Part shown: one piece after another, positions 58,007 to 64,000 of the stretch
Position numbering within the stretch: position 1 is the first letter of the stretch
Layout: each line of letters opens with the position of its first letter
DNA from: Arthrobacter sp. B2a2-09
GTDB lineage: Bacteria > Actinomycetota > Actinomycetes > Actinomycetales > Micrococcaceae
Length of the DNA: 64,000 bases
Direction: 5' to 3'
Assembly: GCF_027587375.1 (NCBI RefSeq)
Contig: NZ_JAMXIC010000023.1
Coordinates: 21,679 to 85,678 of the forward strand
The notes under the pieces: generated by a model
What the model was told of the DNA's origin: nothing
Seen by the model: only the letters and a program-made list of their open reading frames with translations
Database searches by the model: none
Program-made: the position numbers and the translations under genes

Positions 58007-59473
58007 CTAGACCTGTGCGGCCACGCCGTCGCGGGAAATGTCCACCATGTCCTCACGCGGCACAACCTTGATGCGTTCGCGCTGGACCTCGACGCCGTGC
58101 GACGTACCGGCGTCGGAAGCGGCGGCGCCCAAAGCAAGCTCGTGGGCATCCAGGGCCAGCCAGCCTTCCCAGCTGGTGAACTTCACGCCGCGGGCGTCCA
58201 GGAGCTCGACGACGGCGTCCGCCTCGGGAACGGCGGCGAGCGGCAGGTTTTCGCGGTCTTCCAGGAGGTAGGTGACCGTCTCCAACGCGTCACCCTTGGT
58301 GTGGCCGATGAGGCCGATGGGGCCACGCTTGATCCAACCCGTTGCGTACAAGCCCGGAACGTGCTCGCCGGAAGCGTCCAGCACGCGGCCGCCGTCGTTG
58401 GTTACGACGCCCTTCTTGTGGTCGAACTCGACGTCGGGCAGCGCCGAACCGAAGTAGCCGATCGCACGGTACACGGCCTGGACCGGGTAGTCGACGAGCT
58501 CGCCGGTACCGCGCGCGTTGCCGGTGCCGTCCAGTTCGGTGCGCTCGAAGCGGATCCCGGCGACGCGGCCGGGCTCGTCTGCGGAGTCCACGATCTCCAC
58601 CGGGCTGTGCAGGAAGTGCAGGTGCAGGCGACGGGAGGCCTTGAGTTCGGAGAGGTCCTCAGGCTGCTCGGCGATCCAGTTGGTGAGCGTGCCCACCATG
58701 GTCTTGGTCTGGTTGTTCGTCTGGATCTGGCGGTCCGACTCGTCGTCGAACTCGAAGTCCTCGGCGTAGAGGATGATGTCAACGTCCTTGGAGTGGGACA
58801 GCTCGCGCAGCTCCAGCGGCGTGAACTTCACCTGTGCCGGACCGCGACGGCCGAAGACGTGAACGTCCGTGACCGGGGAATCCTTGAGGCCGGCATAGAC
58901 GTTGTCCGGAATTTCGGTGACCAGGAGGTCGTCGGCGTGCTTGGAGAGGACACGGGCCACGTCAAGTGCCACGTTGCCGTTGCCGAGCACGGCCACGGAG
59001 GTGGCTTCGAGCGGCCATTCGCGGGAAACGTCGGGGTGGCCGTCGTACCAGGAGACGAAGTCAGCGCCGCCGAAGGAGCCTTCCAGCTCGATGCCCGGGA
59101 TGTTCAGGTCCGCGTCCTTGATGGCGCCGGTGGCGAAGATGACGGCGTCGTAGTGCGTACGCAGGTCTTCGATGGAGATGTCCGGGCCGTAGTCGACGTT
59201 GCCGAAGAAACGGATGTCGCCGCGGTCCAGGACCTTGTGCAGGGCATTCACGATGCCCTTGATGCGGGGGTGGTCCGGGGCAACGCCGTAGCGGATCAGG
59301 CCGTAGGGGGCCGGGTAGCGGTCGAAGAGGTCGATGCTGACCGTCAGCTCGCCGCTCTTGACGGCCTCGCTCTTGGTCAGGATGTCAGCTGCGTAGACGC
59401 CTGCCGGGCCGGAGCCGACGACGGCGACGCGCAGCGGACGTGCGGCGGTTCCTACGGTGGTGCTAGATGACAC
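58007..59473 (-). CDS. Ferredoxin-NADP reductase FprA (paralogue 2)
   Basis: 488 residues from GTG 59473 (AAAAGGAA upstream). Same motifs as paralogue 1: VAVVGSGPAGVYAADILTKS, TSVAVLGNGNVALDVARVLS, ATGWIKRGPIGLIGHTKGDA, and near-identical C-terminal RERIKVVPREDM(V/I)(D/E)ISR. Divergent in the 250-290 region (ASRRLHLHFLHSPVEIVDS retained). It is next to siroheme synthase, so it may feed a ferredoxin-dependent sulfite or nitrite reductase. Confidence 0.93.
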   Translation of the reverse strand: MSSSTTVGTAARPLRVAVVGSGPAGVYAADILTKSEAVKSGELTVSIDLFDRYPAPYGLIRYGVAPDHPRIKGIVNALHKVLDRGDIRFFGNVDYGPDISIEDLRTHYDAVIFATGAIKDADLNIPGIELEGSFGGADFVSWYDGHPDVSREWPLEATSVAVLGNGNVALDVARVLSKHADDLLVTEIPDNVYAGLKDSPVTDVHVFGRRGPAQVKFTPLELRELSHSKDVDIILYAEDFEFDDESDRQIQTNNQTKTMVGTLTNWIAEQPEDLSELKASRRLHLHFLHSPVEIVDSADEPGRVAGIRFERTELDGTGNARGTGELVDYPVQAVYRAIGYFGSALPDVEFDHKKGVVTNDGGRVLDASGEHVPGLYATGWIKRGPIGLIGHTKGDALETVTYLLEDRENLPLAAVPEADAVVELLDARGVKFTSWEGWLALDAHELALGAAASDAGTSHGVEVQRERIKVVPREDMVDISRDGVAAQV

Positions 59474-59498
59474 GGCTGTGTTCCTTTTCAGTGTGCTT

Positions 59499-59564
59499 CC
59501 CAACTAGCTCGCAATTGTTGTCGTTTTGAGGGCTCATAACGACACCTACTGCGAGCTAGTTGGG
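59499..59564. repeat. Palindromic repeat family 2, copy C
   Basis: Perfect outer arms CCCAACTAGCTCGCA / TGCGAGCTAGTTGGG and inner TGTCGTTTTGAG / CTCATAACGACA. Lies between the siroheme synthase stop and fprA2 start on the minus strand. Confidence 0.92.
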
Positions 59565-59571
59565 TGAGGGG

Positions 59572-60828
59572 CTAGGGGGTAACGACGCGGGGCTTGTTGG
59601 GGGTCAGGGTGCTGTAATCAGCGGTCTTGAAATGTTCGGGGGCGAACGGGCTGACACGTACGACATCGCCGATCACAATCACTGCGGGATTTGCGACGCC
59701 GGTGGCCTCGGCTTGCTCGGCAATGGTTGCCAAAGTGCCGATCGTGACGCGCTGTTCGGGCATGTAGCCGTTCTCTACGATACCCACTGGCGTGTCCAGG
59801 GGCATTCCGGATTCGGCGAGGGCAGCGGCGGATTCGCGGAGTTTGGCAACACCCATGAGCAGGATCACGGTGTGGTCCGGTCGGGCCGGAACTTCGGACA
59901 GTTCCTCGTGGCCGGTCACCACGCTGAAGCCCTTCGCAAGTCCACGGTGCGTCACGGGAATGCCTGCCGCTGCCGGCACGGAGATCGCCGACGTGACACC
60001 GGGAACCACTTCAACCTCGACGCCGTTCTGCCGGCAGAATTCCGCTTCCTCGCCGCCGCGGCCCAGGACGTAGGGGTCGCCGCCCTTGAGCCGGACCACG
60101 CGGTGGCCAGCCAGGGCTTCTTCCACCAGGATCTGGTTGATCTCGAGTTGCGGCACGGGATGATGGCCGGGAGTCTTGCCGACCTCGATCACGCGGACGT
60201 CGGGAGCAAGTTCCTGCAGCAAGTCGCGCGGTCCGAGGCGGTCTGCCACGACGACGTCGGCCTGGCCCAGGAGGCGCCGGCCGCGGACGGTGATGAGCCC
60301 GGAATCGCCGGGACCGCCACCCACGAGGGCGACGCTTCCGGTTGAGGCACGACGACGGCGGAGCGGGAGGTCTCCCGTTTCAAGTGCGGTGGCAACGGCG
60401 TCGCGCAGCGCCATTGCACGGCGAGGGTCTCCGCCGGCGTTGATGGCGATCTTCACGTCGTCGACAACAGCGACGGCGGGGGTCCAGGCTGCCGAGGATT
60501 CGTGGTCCGAGGCGTTGACGCACCAGATGCGCTGCGCCTCGGCGTCGGCCGCTACCTGGGCGTCCACGGCGGCAACGCCGGTGGCCGTCTGGACGAACCA
60601 CACGCCGTCGACGTCGGAGGAACGGTAAGTGCGTGGCTCCCAGGTGAGCAGGCCGGAGGCGGCGAGTTCGCGGAGCGCGTCAGAGGCAACGGGGGCCACC
60701 ACGGTCACCCGGGCGCCGGCGTCGAGCAGTCCCTTGGCGCGTCGCGCAGCTACGGGTCCGCCGCCCACCACCAGCACCGGGCGGCCGAGCAGCCGCAGGG
60801 CTGTGGGGTAGATGTCCTGTATTGCCAT
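59572..60828 (-). CDS. cysG: Siroheme synthase (precorrin-2 dehydrogenase + uroporphyrinogen-III methyltransferase)
   Basis: 418 residues from ATG 60828. N-terminal dehydrogenase/chelatase with LVVGGGPVAARRAKGLLDAG and WCVNASDHESSAAWTPAVAV, then SUMT domain from ~165: VALVGGGPGDSGLITVRGRR, VVVADRLGPRDLL, HRVVRLKGGDPYVLGRGGEE. Converts uroporphyrinogen III to siroheme for sulfite/nitrite reduction. No clear ribosome site. In the same direction as fprA2 but separated by a palindrome. Confidence 0.94.
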   Translation of the reverse strand: MAIQDIYPTALRLLGRPVLVVGGGPVAARRAKGLLDAGARVTVVAPVASDALRELAASGLLTWEPRTYRSSDVDGVWFVQTATGVAAVDAQVAADAEAQRIWCVNASDHESSAAWTPAVAVVDDVKIAINAGGDPRRAMALRDAVATALETGDLPLRRRRASTGSVALVGGGPGDSGLITVRGRRLLGQADVVVADRLGPRDLLQELAPDVRVIEVGKTPGHHPVPQLEINQILVEEALAGHRVVRLKGGDPYVLGRGGEEAEFCRQNGVEVEVVPGVTSAISVPAAAGIPVTHRGLAKGFSVVTGHEELSEVPARPDHTVILLMGVAKLRESAAALAESGMPLDTPVGIVENGYMPEQRVTIGTLATIAEQAEATGVANPAVIVIGDVVRVSPFAPEHFKTADYSTLTPNKPRVVTP

Positions 60829-60907
60829 GAAAAAACTGTAGGGCCGGGCCGTAACATGCTTCAAAGGTCCGGAAACACCAGTTCACGCTAGGTAACCCTG
60901 CGTCACA

Positions 60908-61948
60908 TTACGCTTGCGCGGCGGGCGCCTCCCAGCCGATCGCCGGGGCCACGTATTTGGCGATGTTGCCCAGCAGCTTCATGTTGTATTCCACCCCGAG
61001 TTGGTTGGGCACGGTAATGAGCACCGTGTCCGCTGCCTGGACCGCGGCGTCCTGCGCGAGTTCCTCGGCCAAGGCATCGGGCTCGCCGACGTAGCTCTTG
61101 CCGAACCTCGACAGTGCGCCGTCGAGCATGCCCACTTGGTCGCGGTTATCCACCTGCGCGCGGAGTCCGAAATAGCGTTCGTCCTCGCCGTCCACCACGG
61201 GAATGATGCTGCGGCTGACCGAAACGCGCGGCTCAAAACCGTGCCCGGCGGCTGCCCACGATTCCCGGAACATGCTGATTTGTTCGGCCTGGAGCTGGTC
61301 GAAGGGAACCCCGGTGTCCTCGGTGAGGAGTGTGGAACTCATGAGGTTCATGCCTTGTTCCGCGGCCCAGACGGCGGTCTTGCGGGTGCCTGCGCCCCAC
61401 CAGATGCGCTGCGGCAGCCCGGGCGACGTCGGCTGGATCGGCAGGAGTCCACGGCCGCCGCCCATGAAGGAGGGATCGGCTTCGGCCACTCCATGGCCGG
61501 CGATTGCGTGCCGGAAGACCGCGGTGTGGCGGCGGGCCATCGCGGCGTCGTCCTCACCCTCGGCAGGGGCGTAGCCGAAGTACCGGGCGCCGTGCAGGGC
61601 TGGCTCGGGTGAACCACGGCTAACGCCCAACTGGAGCCTGCCTTGGCTGATGAGGTCGGTCGCGGCTGCCTCTTCTGCCATGTAGAGCGGGTTTTCGTAG
61701 CGCATGTCGATCACGCCCGTGCCCATCTCGATCCGGCTGGTCCGGGCCGCGATGGCCGCCAACAGGGGGAACGGCGAGGACTGCTGGCGCGCAAAGTGGT
61801 GCACGCGGAAGAAAGCTCCGTTGATGCCGAGTTCCTCCGCCGCAACCGCGAGGTCGATCCCCTGCAGCAGGGCGTCGCCAGCCGAAGGAGTCAAGGAGCC
61901 TTGGACGGGTCCCCAATGGCCGAAGGAAAGAAAACCGATTCGTTTCAT
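60908..61948 (-). CDS. LLM-class flavin-dependent oxidoreductase
   Basis: 346 residues from ATG 61948. Luciferase-like TIM barrel: KRIGFLSFGHWGPVQGSLTP, SPFPLLAAIAARTSRIEMGT, SQGRLQLGVSRGSPEP, RIWWGAGTRKTAVWAAEQGM. Binds FMN or F420; substrate unknown. Convergent with nothing; ends before a strong GC hairpin that closes the transglutaminase gene on its other side. Confidence 0.88.
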   Translation of the reverse strand: MKRIGFLSFGHWGPVQGSLTPSAGDALLQGIDLAVAAEELGINGAFFRVHHFARQQSSPFPLLAAIAARTSRIEMGTGVIDMRYENPLYMAEEAAATDLISQGRLQLGVSRGSPEPALHGARYFGYAPAEGEDDAAMARRHTAVFRHAIAGHGVAEADPSFMGGGRGLLPIQPTSPGLPQRIWWGAGTRKTAVWAAEQGMNLMSSTLLTEDTGVPFDQLQAEQISMFRESWAAAGHGFEPRVSVSRSIIPVVDGEDERYFGLRAQVDNRDQVGMLDGALSRFGKSYVGEPDALAEELAQDAAVQAADTVLITVPNQLGVEYNMKLLGNIAKYVAPAIGWEAPAAQA

Positions 61949-62024
61949 GCCCGCGTCAACCACGCGGCGGGCCGGGGAATTCCTTAGGTGCGTGCGCGGC
62001 GAGGCGCGCCTTCCGAAAGAAGAA

Positions 62025-62062
62025 GCGCCCGACGGCGGGTGCCCCGGTCCGCCGTCGGGCGC
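62025..62062. terminator. Strong GC hairpin after the transglutaminase gene
   Basis: Arms GCGCCCGACGGCGG and CCGCCGTCGGGCGC are perfectly complementary across a 10-nt loop, 7 bp below the transglutaminase stop. Confidence 0.85.
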
Positions 62063-62068
62063 ACCCGT

Positions 62069-62920
62069 TCAGGTGAGCCTGGTGATCTGGACCTCTACGC
62101 TCAAGACCGATCCCCCGCCGCCGGAAAGGATCCCACGCACGGGCGCAACGTCGCGGTAATCCCGGCCGCGCGCCACCGTCACATGGAGGTTGCCTGCCGG
62201 TTTGTGGTTGGTCGGATCCCAGCTGCACCACTGTCCCGTCCACCACTCAAGCCACGCGTGGGACTGTCCGGCAACGGCCTCCCCTATGGCCGCATCCGGG
62301 ACCGGGTGGATGTAGCCCGATACGTATCGCGCCGGAATGCCCAAGCTGCGCAAAGCGGCGATACCGAGGTGGGCCAAATCCTGGCAAACACCCTTGCGCT
62401 GTTGCCAGACTTGCTCGGCATTGGTGCTGACGCCGGTAACCCCCTTGACATACTCCATGTTGGCCCGCATCCATTCCATGACGGCGGGGGCGGCCTCCGC
62501 GGGTTCCAAGCCCTCCGCCACGCGGGCCACGGCCTTGCGGATCTCCTTGCCGATGGCCGTAAGTTGTGAAGGCGCAATCCACTCGCTGAAGGCGTCAGTA
62601 GTAGTGCTGGAACGGATCTCGTCCCAACCAATTTCGGACGACGACGACGGCGGGCCGGCGCTGCGGTCCACCTCGACGGTGGACACGGCAGTCACTTTCA
62701 TCTCGCCGTGCCGGTGCTGCATGTCGAAGGTGCTCACCCGGGAGCCCCAGTAGTCCCGGTAGCTTCCGACGGCGGCCTGCGACGGCGACACTTTCAGCTT
62801 GGATTCCAGCACCACCTGCTGGGCATCACTCATCGGCGTCAACCTCGCCTCGTTGTAGGACCGGGTCACGTTCTTCTTGTACTTGTATGCCGTGGTGTGC
62901 ACGATGCTGAGCCGGGTCAT
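62069..62920 (-). CDS. Transglutaminase-like protease-fold protein
   Basis: 283 residues from ATG 62920, overlapping the alpha-E stop by ATGA. Catalytic triad: Cys in QQRKGVCQDLAHLGIAALRS, His in GQSHAWLEWWTGQWCSWDP and Asp in WDPTNHKPAGN. N-terminal Bact_transglu_N domain (HTTAYKYKKNVTRSYNEARL). Part of the conserved three-gene set with alpha-E and ATP-grasp proteins, thought to act in peptide or amide-bond chemistry; function remains uncharacterised. Confidence 0.92.
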   Translation of the reverse strand: MTRLSIVHTTAYKYKKNVTRSYNEARLTPMSDAQQVVLESKLKVSPSQAAVGSYRDYWGSRVSTFDMQHRHGEMKVTAVSTVEVDRSAGPPSSSSEIGWDEIRSSTTTDAFSEWIAPSQLTAIGKEIRKAVARVAEGLEPAEAAPAVMEWMRANMEYVKGVTGVSTNAEQVWQQRKGVCQDLAHLGIAALRSLGIPARYVSGYIHPVPDAAIGEAVAGQSHAWLEWWTGQWCSWDPTNHKPAGNLHVTVARGRDYRDVAPVRGILSGGGGSVLSVEVQITRLT

Positions 62921-63843
62921 GAGACTTCCCCTATCCATTCGAGTTCAGAGGCCTGGTTGAAGTATTTGCGGGAGACGGCCTCGGAGGCTTGACTGACCGC
63001 CCTCTGGACACGTTCCATGTGCTCCGGCAGTTCCTCAATGAGGTTGTCCGTGCGGTGGAACTCCAGGAAGGTGCGGGCCTGCCCCACCACCCGCCGGGCG
63101 TCGTCGATGAAGCCTACCCGTTGCGCAGAGGGATCCAGCTTGGAAAGGCACTCTTCGGCGTCCCGCAGCGCGTACACGATGGAGCGGGGAAAGAGCCTGT
63201 CCAGGAGGAGGAATTCGGCAGCATCCTGGTCTCCGGAGGATCCACCCCTGTTCCGCAGGAATGATTCGTAAGCACCGGCGCAATGGAGCATGTTCACCCA
63301 TGAGAGGCTTCCGGAGAGCAAGTCCCGTGTAGAGAGCATGCGCGCCGTCATGTCGGCGCGTTCCAGCGAACGCCCCAACACCATGAAGAGCCAGCTGTCG
63401 TCGTGGCTGACCGTTGAGTCGGCGGAGCCGGAGACCATAGCGGTGCGTTCAAGCACCCAATGGCAGAAGCGGTATGTTCCCACCAGGTCCTTGCGTTGCT
63501 TCTTGAGTCCGTTGTGGGTGGTGTTCAGTCCTTCCCAGAGACTTGACGACACCGTTTCCCGGGCGCGTCTGGCGTTCTCCCGGGCCGCGGAGAGCGATCC
63601 TGCGATGGACGTGGGGCTCGCCTTGTCATAGGCCAGGCATTTGAGGAGCCGATCCAGCGTCACGGCCTCCGTCCCGGGGTCAGAGCCCATCAGGGCCATG
63701 AGGTTCCTGGAGACGCGGTTCTGCTCGTCTTCGCCTAGGCCATTGAGGCGTTCGAGGTGGACGTCCAGGATTCTGGCCGTTCCGTCGGCCCGCTCCACAT
63801 AGCGGCCGATCCAGAACAGCGATTCAGCGATACGGCTGAGCAT
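62917..63843 (-). CDS. Alpha-E (DUF403) protein
   Basis: 308 residues, all helical, starting MLSRIAESLFWIGRYVERAD, the family signature. Further text HDDSWLFMVLGRSLERADMT and DRLFPRSIVYALRDAEECLS. An ideal AGGAGG site precedes the ATG. Always paired with the circularly permuted ATP-grasp and transglutaminase-like proteins. Role unknown; proposed in peptide synthesis. Confidence 0.94.
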   Translation of the reverse strand: MLSRIAESLFWIGRYVERADGTARILDVHLERLNGLGEDEQNRVSRNLMALMGSDPGTEAVTLDRLLKCLAYDKASPTSIAGSLSAARENARRARETVSSSLWEGLNTTHNGLKKQRKDLVGTYRFCHWVLERTAMVSGSADSTVSHDDSWLFMVLGRSLERADMTARMLSTRDLLSGSLSWVNMLHCAGAYESFLRNRGGSSGDQDAAEFLLLDRLFPRSIVYALRDAEECLSKLDPSAQRVGFIDDARRVVGQARTFLEFHRTDNLIEELPEHMERVQRAVSQASEAVSRKYFNQASELEWIGEVS

Positions 63844-63908
63844 GTTTCTACCTCCTGTGGCTACGGATAGGGGTGTTGCCTTCGGCGTTCACTGCTCGGC
63901 ACCGCGTT

Positions 63909-64000
63909 TCACTGGTCAGCACCGTCCCGCCAGTTGCTTTCGACGGGCCAGACCGAGACCTGTTCACGGACCGTGATGGAGGAACGGGGCAGCTCCGCTG
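63909..64000 (-). CDS. Circularly permuted ATP-grasp protein, last ~29 residues
   Basis: The visible C-terminal tail reads ELPRSSITVREQVSVWPVES then NWRDGADQ and stop at 63909. Only the end is in the window. The identity (DUF404/DUF407 ATP-grasp) is inferred from its invariant position before alpha-E and transglutaminase genes. 65 bp separate it from alpha-E. Confidence 0.6.
   Translation of the reverse strand, partial: AELPRSSITVREQVSVWPVESNWRDGADQ

Overview
The window looks like a chromosomal segment of a GC-rich actinobacterium of the Micrococcaceae (Arthrobacter, Paenarthrobacter or Pseudarthrobacter type). This rests on strong GC bias at third codon positions, frequent GTG/TTG starts, actinobacterial families (PucR regulator, FprA reductases, alpha-E/ATP-grasp/transglutaminase cluster, efeUOB) and several families of long intergenic palindromes. 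The genus is an inference; no 16S gene is present.

Layout. 1-13.5 kb is housekeeping and catabolic: a DUF4118 sensor kinase fragment, glutaryl-CoA-type dehydrogenase, an HxlR/MFS pair, reverse transsulfuration (cbs-metB), two VOC proteins, a DNA glycosylase, a nuclease-like protein flanked by identical palindromes, an acyl-CoA synthetase, a monooxygenase, thioredoxin and a thioesterase. 13,512-29,355 is a 15.8-kb element integrated in a tRNA-Tyr gene (53-bp direct repeats). 29.3-39.1 kb holds the restored tRNA-Tyr, yajQ, an integrase remnant, the iron uptake operon efeUOB with a DtxR-type box, htpX, an MFS exporter and a Fur-family/catalase operon. 39.1-48.4 kb carries a DUF2461 protein, an amino-acid permease, an aldehyde/alcohol dehydrogenase cluster (ALDH, ADH, DUF779) with a GAF-type regulator, and one FprA. 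48.5-57.8 kb has rarD, a GABA/putrescine degradation block (gabT, aminobutyraldehyde dehydrogenase, PucR regulator), an MFS/GntR pair and a metallo-beta-lactamase/rhodanese protein. 58-64 kb has a second FprA, a siroheme synthase, an LLM oxidoreductase and the alpha-E/transglutaminase cluster.

The main discovery candidate is the tRNA-Tyr element. It has an integrase, a divergent repressor/xis-type switch, a BRO antirepressor and a lambda-O-like replication initiator. That initiator gene contains six 13-bp palindromic iterons at 22-25 bp spacing. The operon then runs into a tape-measure protein, a tail protein and an SGNH-hydrolase tail-tip protein. I find no terminase, portal, capsid, protease or lysis gene. 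It could be a decayed prophage. However, intact reading frames, tight ATGA couplings and intact att sites also fit a tail-encoding phage satellite that borrows helper capsids.

The second theme is four unrelated families of long intergenic hairpins or repeats: a 23-28-bp-arm palindrome, a 66-bp nested palindrome, an exact 32-bp-period array with an inversion, and a single long hairpin.
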